Counted from the first letter of the stretch, positions 23,262 through 32,212 are shown. The stretch is DNA of 47,422 nucleotides from Fidelibacterota bacterium (GCA_018649625.1 JABIHN010000055.1:1-47422); one strand, 5' to 3'. A program made the numbers and translations. The notes: generated from the letters alone by a model not told the origin.

Positions 23262-24671
23262 TCATACTTTAAACCACCATGGGTCATTCTCTAAATTTGT
23301 TTTTGTGTATAAAACTTTTTTCCGTAAAAATCGTTGGATAGATGCGGGTCCCATGCGAGAGCCCCCCAACCCAGATGATTTAAAAGCATTTTTTTCACCA
23401 TCATACAATATAGATGTTAAACCAGCATCATTTATACTAATGGCGCCAGCTTCCATTTCTTCCGCAATGGTTTTCGCGACTGATTCTTCTCCAAAGACAG
23501 CACCACTTAATCCAAACTCTGTATCATTTGCATACCGGATGGCTTCATCGTGAGAAGACACAGACATGATGGGAACGATAGGTCCAAACGTTTCTTCAGT
23601 CATGATTCTCATAGAATGATTTACTTGAGATAAAACGGTTGGAAAAACCCAATCACCGCCACCATGGTATTCAATAGCTCCACCACTATGCACTTGGGCT
23701 CCTTTTGATTTTGCATCTTCTAAATGTGTTTTAATAATTTCAGTTTGGTTGGGTGAAATGATGGGACCAATCTCGCCACTGTCTATATCAGGATAGGCCA
23801 ATTTTAATGTTTCAGCTTTTTGTGAAATGAGTGAAATAAATGAATCGTAAATTGATTCCATACAATAAACACGTTCAATCGACAAACAGGATTGTCCAGC
23901 ATTAACGACTGAACCCCATAAAATAGCAGATGCTGCTTTTTCCAGATCGGCACTTTCCAATACAATAGCTGCATCTTTTCCACCTAACTCCAAGAATGCA
24001 GGAATAAAGTTTTTGGCTGCTTGTTCACCCACTTTTTTTCCTGTAGCAACACTTCCGGTAAAACAAATGAGATCCACTTCGTTTACTAAAGAAGCACCTG
24101 TGTTTCCATCCCCTTGAATATAAGTTAAAACACCCTTCATTTCAGGGACTGAATCCATAATGTGTTGTAATGGTTCAACAAACCTTGGTGTGAATTCGCT
24201 TGGCTTAATAATGACCGAACTTCCAGCTAATAGGGCAGGGATGGCATCAATGTGAGCCAATAAATTTGGCACATTCCAAGGACTAATAATTCCTACCAAT
24301 GAATAGGGGATTGATTGCTGCTCCATAGAAATAAATGGAATGGATGATGGAGATGATTTTGGTTCTGTAAATAATTCTTTGGCTATACCACACCAACGAT
24401 CTATGGATTTAGGGATAGTATCAACTTCTAATTTAGTTTCATGAATTCGCCCAGTATCAATGGCTAAAGCTTTAACGATTTCATCTTGGTGAGCTTCATA
24501 CGCCTTTTTCCATTTTTGTAAAATATCAATACGATAATTGATTCCGTTTTTTGCCCATGTCTTTTGAGCTTTACGTCCTAATTGACATAAGGATGAAATC
24601 TCATTTTGCGTGGGAGAATCAAAGGAATAATCCACTTGACCCGTCCGGGGATTTCGGACAGAAAAAGACAT
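23262..24671 (-). CDS. NAD(P)-dependent aldehyde dehydrogenase
   Basis: A 469-residue ALDH-superfamily enzyme. S-P-W-N-V-P-N holds the oxyanion Asn133; G-S-V-A-T-G-K is the dinucleotide-binding turn; F-L-E-L-G-G-K holds the general-base Glu228; N-A-G-Q-S-C holds the nucleophile Cys262; E-E-T-F-G-P-I-V-P near 340 closes the site. It oxidises an aldehyde to the acid. It overlaps the nitrilase-like gene by one base (TAATG). In context it could oxidise the aldehyde released by the HpcH/HpaI aldolase gene upstream in the cluster; that link is inferred. Confidence 0.92.
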   Translation of the reverse strand: MSFSVRNPRTGQVDYSFDSPTQNEISSLCQLGRKAQKTWAKNGINYRIDILQKWKKAYEAHQDEIVKALAIDTGRIHETKLEVDTIPKSIDRWCGIAKELFTEPKSSPSSIPFISMEQQSIPYSLVGIISPWNVPNLLAHIDAIPALLAGSSVIIKPSEFTPRFVEPLQHIMDSVPEMKGVLTYIQGDGNTGASLVNEVDLICFTGSVATGKKVGEQAAKNFIPAFLELGGKDAAIVLESADLEKAASAILWGSVVNAGQSCLSIERVYCMESIYDSFISLISQKAETLKLAYPDIDSGEIGPIISPNQTEIIKTHLEDAKSKGAQVHSGGAIEYHGGGDWVFPTVLSQVNHSMRIMTEETFGPIVPIMSVSSHDEAIRYANDTEFGLSGAVFGEESVAKTIAEEMEAGAISINDAGLTSILYDGEKNAFKSSGLGGSRMGPASIQRFLRKKVLYTKTNLENDPWWFKV

Positions 24672-25708
24672 TAAGAAAGAATACCTGCTTTGATAAGTCT
24701 TTCGATTGTGTCTTCTTGTGTTTGGCTAAAATGAGATCGATCTGCTTCTTTTTCTAAAAGAGAGTTAACAGGATAAAATCCAGAAGTTTTATAAGAATCC
24801 ACATATAGTTCTAAACGTTGGCGTGCAATCATATTTCCCATTCCAACCCGTTTTCGTGCACGTCGAATAGCCGCAATATCAATGGTTGAAAAGGCAGCTA
24901 TGCTTTCGCCAGGTCCAGTTTCGTTTAAAATAAGTCCTTCATAATTCACAATCATGGATCCGCTATCTGTAGATGATGCTGGAATATCGATACCATAAAT
25001 ACCCGCAGAATTGGTGGATACCACATACGCCATATTTTCAAAAGCACGTGCTTGTTTTGCAATACGTTTTGGTGTAGTGATGGGACCATTGACTTCGGAA
25101 GAAGAATGACAGAAAATTTCCGCACCTTTTAGCGCATGGCAACGGGCCACTTCTGGATACAATATTTCTTCTGACGCAATACAAGCTAATTTTCCGATTT
25201 CTGTGTCAATTACAGGAAAAATAGCATCTGCGCCATATACATCCAAATATTTATCCCATACATCATGTGGCGTAACAGCAAACATGGAATTTAGCCTACG
25301 ATACCGAAGAGCCACATCCCCTGATGGGTCAATGATAAAAGAAGTTTGGAAATAGATTCCTGGAAAATTGGGATCACGTTCATAGACATTCCCAGAAAGA
25401 AAAATAGCATTATTTTGAGCGATTTCTCCTAATGACTCATATTCTTTACCATCCATGTCAATCGCAGCTTTTTCTGCCCAATCTGATATGGATTCTCCCA
25501 TTGGGAAAGATGTAAGAAAATATTCGGGTAGAACTACCAATTTGCAATCTTCACCAATGAATCGTTTGCTGGATGAAATCTGCTTCCCAATTTTTTCAAT
25601 GGTATGGGACATAAGTTGAGCTTCTTCTTCTCGTGTCGTCGTTTTATTAACAGCTTGGCAAATCACTTGTAAGGGAAGAGCTCTATATGCTTCTAATGGT
25701 TTAGGCAT
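24671..25708 (-). CDS. Nitrilase-fold protein with substituted catalytic residues
   Basis: A 345-residue member of the carbon-nitrogen hydrolase superfamily. The Glu of the Glu-Lys-Cys triad is present (L-P-E-Y-F, Glu62). The usual Lys of Y-R-K is Arg138 in R-Y-R-R-L. The usual Cys in I-C-Y-D-x-R-F-P-E is Ser179 in I-A-S-E-E-I-L-Y-P-E; the nearby Cys176 is three residues too early. The fold is otherwise well kept, including H-S-S-S-E after the next strand. It is therefore either a hydrolase with altered chemistry or a non-catalytic homologue. AAGGAGA precedes the ATG, and the gene overlaps the SnoaL-like gene by 8 bases. Confidence 0.82.
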   Translation of the reverse strand: MPKPLEAYRALPLQVICQAVNKTTTREEEAQLMSHTIEKIGKQISSSKRFIGEDCKLVVLPEYFLTSFPMGESISDWAEKAAIDMDGKEYESLGEIAQNNAIFLSGNVYERDPNFPGIYFQTSFIIDPSGDVALRYRRLNSMFAVTPHDVWDKYLDVYGADAIFPVIDTEIGKLACIASEEILYPEVARCHALKGAEIFCHSSSEVNGPITTPKRIAKQARAFENMAYVVSTNSAGIYGIDIPASSTDSGSMIVNYEGLILNETGPGESIAAFSTIDIAAIRRARKRVGMGNMIARQRLELYVDSYKTSGFYPVNSLLEKEADRSHFSQTQEDTIERLIKAGILS

Positions 25709-26153
25709 TTTGTTCTCCTTCTTTTAACCAATCTCCTGTGCCATAGGGATCAGAAGCGGGTTGTGAAAAATGTTCATGTTCGATTTTCCATTCGTCATTT
25801 GTGTTTTTCCCAATGACAAATGTTCCACGGAATCTTATTTCTTTTTTTTCTCCATTGATATCTACAGTCATATTTATGATATGACCGATCCATGCCATTT
25901 TTTCTGTCACGCGACCTTTGGGTCCTTCGACGAATTGAATTTTTTTTACTTTGATGGGAGAATCTACATAACCATTCCAGCCAGTAGATATTTTTTCAAA
26001 TCCCAGAGTGGACCATCTGGGGCCTTCTACAAACACATATGTATCTGGTGAATCATTATAATGGCTAATAATATCTTTGACCCGTTCTTCAATGACGGCA
26101 GAAAATTGTTTGTCACAAAATTCTTGAAGAAATTCCTGATTAGAAGAATTCAT
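25701..26153 (-). CDS. SnoaL/NTF2-like protein
   Basis: A 150-residue soluble protein with the NTF2-like layout: an N-terminal helix pair, a W-N-G-Y segment, then long strands and a closing W-K-I-E-H-E-H-F-S, typical of SnoaL-like domains that act as isomerases, hydrolases or ketosteroid-type enzymes, or merely bind ligands. No decisive catalytic pair could be assigned. It lies between a palindromic repeat and the nitrilase-like gene, and no ribosome-binding site is seen before its ATG. Membership of the pathway is inferred from the 8-base overlap. Confidence 0.72.
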   Translation of the reverse strand: MNSSNQEFLQEFCDKQFSAVIEERVKDIISHYNDSPDTYVFVEGPRWSTLGFEKISTGWNGYVDSPIKVKKIQFVEGPKGRVTEKMAWIGHIINMTVDINGEKKEIRFRGTFVIGKNTNDEWKIEHEHFSQPASDPYGTGDWLKEGEQNA

Positions 26154-26165
26154 AATTTTACTTTT

Positions 26166-26275
26166 GACCCCACTTTAACTCTCCCCTATGACAGGGGAGA
26201 AAATAAACGGAATTCAACTCCGTTATCTTTTTACAATCTTTACAAATCCCCCTGTAACAGGGGGATAATGGGGGT
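26166..26275. repeat. Palindromic intergenic repeat, family 2 (110 bp)
   Basis: It contains two nested hairpins: CTCCCCTATGACAGGGGAG near the left end and ATCCCCCTGTAACAGGGGGAT near the right, with GACCCCA at the left boundary and TGGGGGT at the right. A copy of the same length lies at 30898-31007. It fills most of the gap between hyuB and the SnoaL-like gene. Confidence 0.85.
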
Positions 26276-26306
26276 TTAAAATATTGATTGTGATTTTGCA
26301 TGTTCA

Positions 26307-27929
26307 CTATGTGATATATCCTAAATCGTTATCTGTTTTGATTAATTCTGGGTCTCGGTCTTTCTCATTTCCATAACCACCCCCACCAGGCATTTCCATG
26401 GTAATAATATCACCTTTTTTCAACCGAATAATACCTTTGGGCGGAATAAAACGTTCTGGTGAAATGGATATTTTCCCATGGATAGAATCTTTTCCACCAA
26501 TCAGTCCTTTGGAAACTGTTTTTAATTTTTCAGTCAATACGGACATATTTAGCCCAGATTCGTTTAATACTTCAAAAATAATCTTTTGCCCTAATCCACC
26601 ACGATATTTTCCCATACCGGCAGAATTTGGGATGAGAGATTTTTCATGATACCGGATGGGTGTTGAGCTTTCCAATACTTCAATAGGCACGTTAGAAACA
26701 TTTGTTGGGAAGCTTAAAATTCCTTCTCCATCACGAGTTGGTCTTGCACCATAACCACCATTTAAAAAGAAATATTCGACAAATTCCATGTTGTCTTTTT
26801 CAGGGTGTCTTCCATTTAAAACAACACACCAACATGGTGCGCCACAATCGGCTTGCACTTGTTCTGGAACAGCTTGGACCAATGCACCGAAAACGGGTGC
26901 ATGAAGCATGTTTCCTGTCATATTTCGAGCGCCGACAGGAACATATCCTGTGGCATTTAGTAGAGAACCCCGGGGTGCTTTTACAGTAATGGGTTTAAAC
27001 GCTCCATCATTATTTGGCACATCCGGACTAAATGTGCATTTAATCGGATAAGCGGTGTAAGCATAAGTATAGTTCAAAACAGCATTGATCCCTAAAGTAT
27101 GAGCATCACTTGTGCCTTCATAATCCACGCAAATTTCATCACCAGCAATAGTAATAGAACATTCAATCGTTACTGGTTCATCTAGCCCATCCCCATCTGC
27201 CCCATATGTATATTTATACGTTCCGTCTGGTGCCGCTGTAATCGCATCACGCATTGCTTTTTCTGATGCTCCAATAATCTGTTCTGCCAATATTTCAATA
27301 GTGTCTAAACCCACTTCACTCATTAGTGAGATTAGTCCTTTTCTGCCTTGATCATTTGCGGCGACCTGAGCACGAATATCACCTATCGTTTGCATGGGTG
27401 CCCGGACATTATTTTCAATTAAGCTGATGAGTGTTTCATTTTGAACACCTTCAGCATACAATTTTGTGGGCGGAATCAGTAACCCTTCTTCATAAGCATC
27501 ACGAGCTCCAGCGCCCCATAGGACACCCCCAATATCAGGCACGTGAGAAATAGTGCCAATGAAGCCAACCAATTTATTTTGATGGAAAATGGGGGAAACC
27601 ACACCCACATCAGGTTTGTGTCCGGCGCAAAGTTGGGGATCATTTGTTGTTACAACATCTCCGGGTTTCCATGAGTCTAAAGGGAAATCCCCGTTCAATA
27701 AATATTTTGCCATCATGGGAATCACCCCTAAAAAAGATGGGACAGAAATAGTGGATTGTGCAATTGAGCGCCCTTGTGTATCCATAAGAACGACAGCAAA
27801 ATCATTGGATTCGCGCGTAACAGTTGAGAAGGATGTGCGTTGCAATGCAGTGCCAGCTTCATCCACGATGGCCAACAATCGCGACCATAAAATACTTAAG
27901 TTGATTCCGTCAAAAGTTTTAGGGCTCAT
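26307..27929 (-). CDS. hyuB: Hydantoinase B/oxoprolinase-type subunit
   Basis: A 540-residue HyuB-family subunit. It has the family start (W-S-R-L-x-x-I-V-D-E-A-G-T-A-L-Q-R-T-S-F-S), G-H-x-P-D-V motifs near residue 99, A-P-R-G-S-L-L-N near 310 and the C-terminal P-G-G-G-G-Y-G. With HyuA it forms ATP-dependent ring-opening enzymes (N-methylhydantoinase, 5-oxoprolinase, caprolactamase) or, with a third subunit, acetone-type carboxylases. No carboxylase gamma subunit is present here, so a hydantoin- or lactam-type amide hydrolase is more likely. It overlaps hyuA by ATGA. Confidence 0.9.
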   Translation of the reverse strand: MSPKTFDGINLSILWSRLLAIVDEAGTALQRTSFSTVTRESNDFAVVLMDTQGRSIAQSTISVPSFLGVIPMMAKYLLNGDFPLDSWKPGDVVTTNDPQLCAGHKPDVGVVSPIFHQNKLVGFIGTISHVPDIGGVLWGAGARDAYEEGLLIPPTKLYAEGVQNETLISLIENNVRAPMQTIGDIRAQVAANDQGRKGLISLMSEVGLDTIEILAEQIIGASEKAMRDAITAAPDGTYKYTYGADGDGLDEPVTIECSITIAGDEICVDYEGTSDAHTLGINAVLNYTYAYTAYPIKCTFSPDVPNNDGAFKPITVKAPRGSLLNATGYVPVGARNMTGNMLHAPVFGALVQAVPEQVQADCGAPCWCVVLNGRHPEKDNMEFVEYFFLNGGYGARPTRDGEGILSFPTNVSNVPIEVLESSTPIRYHEKSLIPNSAGMGKYRGGLGQKIIFEVLNESGLNMSVLTEKLKTVSKGLIGGKDSIHGKISISPERFIPPKGIIRLKKGDIITMEMPGGGGYGNEKDRDPELIKTDNDLGYIT

Positions 27930-30007
27930 GATGCATCCATATCCACAACAATGTTCATTTGTTTATCCACAGAAAATTGACTATTTGGACCAATCACAAA
28001 TGTGGATTCCTTTTCTTCGATAATGGCTGGGCCATTCATTTTATCTCCAACGGTTAATCCATATCGACTATAGACAGGGCATTCTACCGCTGATTCCATT
28101 TCTGCAAATCGCACTTTCCGATAACCCTTTAGCGCATTCTGACTATTATCATCAAACACTTGTTGTAATCGTATCTCTGGAGATGGACCTTTAGTTAAAA
28201 CACGCCAAGTGACACTTTCAATGGGCACATCATCAATCGTTCGAGAGTATAATGTTTTATATACATTGGAAAAATTCTCTTCAATTTCTTTGATGGTATT
28301 ATGAGTTAATGTTTCATTTGGGACAGACACTTTAATTTCGAATCCTTGTCCTAAATAACGCATATCTGATTGGCGTGTGACGGAAACATCCGCATCTTCT
28401 ATACCTGATTTTGCCAGAAAACTTCGTCCACTTTCTTCTAATTGATCCAAGAATATATTGACTTGATTCCAATCCATCGTTTCTAATTTATTCACGTGAC
28501 TGCGCACGGATTCGACGGCAACAGGAGAGACTAAAAATCCGATTGCTGATGCAACACCTGCTCCAACCGGAGCCATGAGTTGTTTCAAATTTAGTCGTTG
28601 TGCAACATGAAATGCATGAACAGGTCCTGCTCCACCAAATGCCATCATGGTATAATGACGCGGGTCTTGCCCTTTTTCTAATATATGAACGCGAGCTGCA
28701 TTGGCCATATTTTCATTGACTACTCTGTGGACACCTAATGCCGCTTCTTCTACAGATAAGCCCAAAGGTTCTGCTAAATGTTTACGAATCGCATTTTCTG
28801 CTTTTTGTGTGTTCAACGTCATGGTGCCGCCTAAAAAGTAATCTTGGTTTAAATAACCCAAAACTAAATCAGCATCTGTGACTGTCGGGAATTCGCCCCC
28901 ACGATCATAGCAAGCGGGACCAGGTTCTGAACCTGCACTCTCCGGTCCAACTGTTAGGAGACCTAATTGGTTAACGTGAGCGATACTACCGCCGCCTGCA
29001 CCAATTTCAATCATATCAATCACTGGAATGCGCACAGGCAGTCCACTACCTTTGCGAAATCTTTTTACACGACCCGCTTCAAATTGATTTGTAATGTCAG
29101 GCTCATGATTATGGATGAGTGATGCTTTTGCTGTTGTGCCACCCATATCAAATGCAAATAAATCTTCTCGATGTGTTTGCTTTCCCACAAAAACACCAGC
29201 CATGGTTCCACCAGCTGGACCCGACTCTAATAAATGAATGGGTGATTGTTTTGCCCCTTCAAGTGTAGTGAGTCGGCCGCTTGAAAGCATAATATTGATA
29301 ACACCTGTGATGTCCATTTCATTCAAACGTGTTTTTAAACGGGATAAATAGGTATGTGTCAGGGGTTGGACAAATGCATTCATTGCTGTGGCGGATGTGC
29401 GTTCATATTCTCGAATTTCTGGCATGATTTCACTGGAAACACTCACATATACATCCGGGAAGTTAGATTGAATATATTGAGCGGTTTCTTGTTCATGAAT
29501 AGGATTCATAAAACCAAACATATAACAAATGGCGATCGCTTCTACGCCTTGATCTACAAGTTTTTGAACAGAGTTTTCTACATCAGATTGGTTGAGACTA
29601 TGGATAATGTTTCCCTGTTTATCCACCCGTTCGCTTACGCCTACACGCAAATTCCTTGGCACCAATGGTTTGGGCATGGTAATATTTAAATCATAAATAT
29701 CATATCGGAGTTCACGACCAATTTCCAATACATCTTCAAACCCTTTTGTTGTGATTAATCCTGTTTTAGCGCCCTTTCGTTCAATGATGGCATTGGTAAC
29801 CAATGTGGTGCCATGAAGAACGCGTCGAATATCTTTTCCGGATACATGATTATCACTTAATACTTGTTGAATACCGCTAACAATTCCATCGGTGGGATCG
29901 CCATACGTGGTGAGCGTTTTCCCGAAAGTGAGTTTTTCGTTTTTTTCATCCAGCAAAACCACATCCGTGAAAGTTCCGCCAATATCAATTCCAAGTTGAA
30001 AGCTCAT
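27926..30007 (-). CDS. hyuA: Hydantoinase A/oxoprolinase-type ATP-binding subunit
   Basis: With the ATG at 30007 (M-S-F-Q-L-G-I-D-I-G-G-T-F-T-D) the protein has 693 residues, the usual HyuA length. The start was chosen because the family begins with this nucleotide-binding loop and because it lies 4 bases past the SDR stop; a longer frame would overlap that gene. D-M-G-G-T-T-A-K near residue 290 is the second phosphate-binding motif, and G-A-G-G-G-S-I and A-F-G-G-A-G-P are also present. It phosphorylates the ring amide for hydrolysis in partnership with HyuB. Exact substrate is unknown. Confidence 0.9.
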   Translation of the reverse strand: MSFQLGIDIGGTFTDVVLLDEKNEKLTFGKTLTTYGDPTDGIVSGIQQVLSDNHVSGKDIRRVLHGTTLVTNAIIERKGAKTGLITTKGFEDVLEIGRELRYDIYDLNITMPKPLVPRNLRVGVSERVDKQGNIIHSLNQSDVENSVQKLVDQGVEAIAICYMFGFMNPIHEQETAQYIQSNFPDVYVSVSSEIMPEIREYERTSATAMNAFVQPLTHTYLSRLKTRLNEMDITGVINIMLSSGRLTTLEGAKQSPIHLLESGPAGGTMAGVFVGKQTHREDLFAFDMGGTTAKASLIHNHEPDITNQFEAGRVKRFRKGSGLPVRIPVIDMIEIGAGGGSIAHVNQLGLLTVGPESAGSEPGPACYDRGGEFPTVTDADLVLGYLNQDYFLGGTMTLNTQKAENAIRKHLAEPLGLSVEEAALGVHRVVNENMANAARVHILEKGQDPRHYTMMAFGGAGPVHAFHVAQRLNLKQLMAPVGAGVASAIGFLVSPVAVESVRSHVNKLETMDWNQVNIFLDQLEESGRSFLAKSGIEDADVSVTRQSDMRYLGQGFEIKVSVPNETLTHNTIKEIEENFSNVYKTLYSRTIDDVPIESVTWRVLTKGPSPEIRLQQVFDDNSQNALKGYRKVRFAEMESAVECPVYSRYGLTVGDKMNGPAIIEEKESTFVIGPNSQFSVDKQMNIVVDMDAS

Positions 30008-30011
30008 ATGT

Positions 30012-30845
30012 TTAATGCATCTCTTCGCCGCCACTGACATTCAGTGCTTCGCCGGTAATATAATCCGCTTGGTCCGATGCCAGAAAAATGCATGCTTTAG
30101 CAATATCATCTACCATGCCGACACGTCCCAATGGAACTCTGTCGCGAATCCCTTGAATATAATCGTCATAATTCATCCCCATCTTTTCACTGAAAAATTC
30201 ATTCTGCCATTGACCGAGTCCAGTAGTAATGTGGTTAGGGCAAACAGCATTAACGGTAATTTTATGCTGACCTAATTCCACAGCATTAGAACGTGTTAAT
30301 CCCACCATTCCATGTTTGGACGCGGTATAAGCTGCAGCAAATGGGAATCCAGATTTAGCTGCTTGAGATGCAATATTAATAATGCGTCCACCATTTCCTT
30401 TAGAAATCATCGTAATGGCTGAATGTTTTGTGCAAAGAAATGCACCTTTGAGATTTACGTCCAAAACGGCATCCCAACTTTCTTCCTTGAATTCAACCAG
30501 TGGCTCCATGAGATACCCAATCCCTGCATTATTCACCATAATGTCAATGGACCCAAAATGATCCACTGTGGTTGAAATTAAATTTTTAACTTCGGATTCG
30601 CTTCGCACATCACAGGTTACAGCAATGGCATCCACACCTTTATCTTTGGCTTCTTGAACAATGGCATTCATTTCATCGGTTGATCCAATATGACTTTCAT
30701 CAAAACGATGATCTTTTGCAATGCCTATATCGCTAATAACTACATTGCATCCTGCATCTGCGAAAGCCATGGCAATACCTTTTCCAATTCCTTTGTCTCG
30801 GCCGGAACCGGTAATGATGGCTGTTTTTTCTGCTAACGATTTCAT
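30012..30845 (-). CDS. Short-chain dehydrogenase/reductase (SDR)
   Basis: A 277-residue classical SDR. T-G-S-G-R-D-K-G-I-G near residues 12-21 binds the cofactor, D-V at 79-80 and N-N-A-G at 105-108 support the fold, and Ser160, Tyr173 and Lys177 (Y-T-A-S-K) form the catalytic set. Asp39 after the second strand favours NAD(H). AGGATA precedes the ATG. It ends 4 bases before hyuA. It probably interconverts an alcohol and ketone in the pathway; the substrate is not recognisable. Confidence 0.9.
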   Translation of the reverse strand: MKSLAEKTAIITGSGRDKGIGKGIAMAFADAGCNVVISDIGIAKDHRFDESHIGSTDEMNAIVQEAKDKGVDAIAVTCDVRSESEVKNLISTTVDHFGSIDIMVNNAGIGYLMEPLVEFKEESWDAVLDVNLKGAFLCTKHSAITMISKGNGGRIINIASQAAKSGFPFAAAYTASKHGMVGLTRSNAVELGQHKITVNAVCPNHITTGLGQWQNEFFSEKMGMNYDDYIQGIRDRVPLGRVGMVDDIAKACIFLASDQADYITGEALNVSGGEEMH

Positions 30846-30897
30846 GAGTTTATCCTATCTATAGACTTAGAGTAGAATGCTTGAAAATTATTTTTAT

Positions 30898-31007
30898 GAC
30901 CCCACTTTAATTCTCCCCTATTACAGGGGAGAAGACAAATGGATTTTCGAAAATTAATATTGCTGCAATCCTTACGAATCCCCCTGTCATAGGGGGATAA
31001 TGGGGGT
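30898..31007. repeat. Palindromic intergenic repeat, family 2 (110 bp)
   Basis: It matches the copy at 26166-26275 along its whole length, with boundaries GACCCCA and TGGGGGT and internal hairpins CTCCCCTATTACAGGGGAG and ATCCCCCTGTCATAGGGGGAT. The middle part between the hairpins is the most diverged. It fills the gap between the REDY-like stop and the SDR start. Confidence 0.85.
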
Positions 31008-31020
31008 AGAGTAAACATGA

Positions 31021-31332
31021 TTAGGCGATTTGTTCAGTGAGTATAAACATGGGATTGTCCACCATGCCTTGGAATTTCCTTGCAATTTCTTGTACTTTTT
31101 CATCTTGAACATCTTTGCCAAAACCATCCATATCATTTACATCAATGACTTCGAAATATTGATAAGGGGGAGCGTCATCAGAAAATAAAAGGGCTTGTGA
31201 TTTATAGACTTTAAAATCATCAATGGAATTCAGAGATTTTACTCCTGGGACATCTACATTTTTTGCAAATGCTTCATAATCTTCAACTGATTGACCTTCT
31301 TTTAAATTGAATAATACCATGAGAGTTGACAT
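31021..31332 (-). CDS. REDY/HapK-like small alpha+beta barrel protein
   Basis: A 103-residue soluble protein. L-K-E-G-x-S-V-E-D-Y-E-x-F-A-K, then D-x-P-G-V-K-S-L, F-K-V-Y, A-P-P-Y-Q-Y-F-E-V-I-D-V and a final P-M-F-I-L-T-E match what I recall of the REDY-like/HapK family, a ferredoxin-like barrel known from prodigiosin-type clusters and many catabolic clusters. Its biochemical role is not known. AAAGGAAA precedes the ATG. It sits 20 bases after the aldolase gene. The assignment is from memory of the family pattern. Confidence 0.62.
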   Translation of the reverse strand: MSTLMVLFNLKEGQSVEDYEAFAKNVDVPGVKSLNSIDDFKVYKSQALLFSDDAPPYQYFEVIDVNDMDGFGKDVQDEKVQEIARKFQGMVDNPMFILTEQIA

Positions 31333-31352
31333 AAGATTTTCCTTTATTAATT

Positions 31353-32120
31353 TTAATTTTTTGCTTCGTTTAAATATGTTTTACCAGCAGATGCCAGCAA
31401 GCCATTTACGCCGCCAAGACAAATTTGAACACCCCGTTCTATCAGTCCTTTTGCTGCAGCGCCATTTGGAGCAACTGTTCCTACAACAAGGCCAGCATCT
31501 GTGACTGTTTTGATCACTTTATCGACCGTTTCTTTTACATCATCATGCCCTGCTGGGCCATCAATATATCCCATAGACATAGCTAAATCTCGTGGCCCAA
31601 TTATAAAACCGTCGATGCCTGGGACCTTTACCATTTCATCTAAATTATCTAAAGCAGAAATATCTTCGAATAAGGGTAAAACCAAAGTTTGTTCATTGGC
31701 GAATGTGACATATTCTTCTTGGCTCATTTTACCTAACATATAGTCAGCGGCTCGAATAGGACCAAGGCCACGATTCCCCATGGGCGGATATTTAACGGCA
31801 TCTACCATTTCGTGCACCATATCGGCATTCTTCATACCGGGAACAATAAGCCCCATAATACCGGCATCCATAAATTGGAGAATGAGATGGCGATTTAATT
31901 CACGAACGCGAGCAAGTGGTGTCATACCACGCACTTCGCACGCACGCACGAAATTTTCTACTTCCACAACGCCTGCGGGACCATGTTCACAGTCTAATAT
32001 ATGATAATCAAAGCCAATAAGTCCCATGGTCTCAATCAGAATGGAATCTGAATTGGGTGCAATACAACCAAAGACTGGTTCACCATTGCTTAATTTTGTC
32101 TTCATACTATTTGTTTTCAT
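31353..32120 (-). CDS. HpcH/HpaI-family pyruvate aldolase
   Basis: A 255-residue metal-dependent class II aldolase of the HpcH/HpaI family. D-Y-H-I-L-D-C-E-H-G holds the conserved His46; L-A-R-V holds Arg71; P-L-F-E-D holds metal ligand Glu152; G-P-R-D-L-A-M-S-M-G holds metal ligand Asp178. These enzymes reversibly split 4-hydroxy-2-oxoacids into pyruvate (or an analogue) and an aldehyde. AAGGAT precedes the ATG. The aldehyde could feed the ALDH at 23262. CoA-thioester cleavage, as in the related CitE branch, is less likely at this length. Confidence 0.88.
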   Translation of the reverse strand: MKTNSMKTKLSNGEPVFGCIAPNSDSILIETMGLIGFDYHILDCEHGPAGVVEVENFVRACEVRGMTPLARVRELNRHLILQFMDAGIMGLIVPGMKNADMVHEMVDAVKYPPMGNRGLGPIRAADYMLGKMSQEEYVTFANEQTLVLPLFEDISALDNLDEMVKVPGIDGFIIGPRDLAMSMGYIDGPAGHDDVKETVDKVIKTVTDAGLVVGTVAPNGAAAKGLIERGVQICLGGVNGLLASAGKTYLNEAKN

Positions 32121-32141
32121 TTTTATCCTTATAAATATTTA

Positions 32142-32207
32142 GCCACCAAGGCTCAAAGACACAAAGAAAAAATAAAATGAAACTTCGAGTCTTGGTGTCT
32201 TCGTGGC
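32142..32207. repeat. Palindromic intergenic repeat, family 1
   Basis: GCCACCAAGGCTCAAAGACA (32142-32161) and the right end CTTCGAGTCTTGGTGTCTTC-GTGGC (to 32207) form an imperfect inverted repeat of 66 bp. It begins 5 bases after the second small-subunit stop codon (32213) reading on the minus strand and ends before the aldolase start. Confidence 0.78.
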
Positions 32208-32212
32208 ACATC

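Noticed and set aside
26160-26280. Possible CRISPR-like repeats from the CCCC/GGGG blocks
   Set aside because: The blocks are the paired stems of two hairpins in a single palindromic element, not evenly spaced direct repeats with spacers.
30008-30040. Longer HyuA start at 30040
   Set aside because: It overlaps the SDR coding end; the ATG at 30007 gives the standard start with the nucleotide-binding loop at once.
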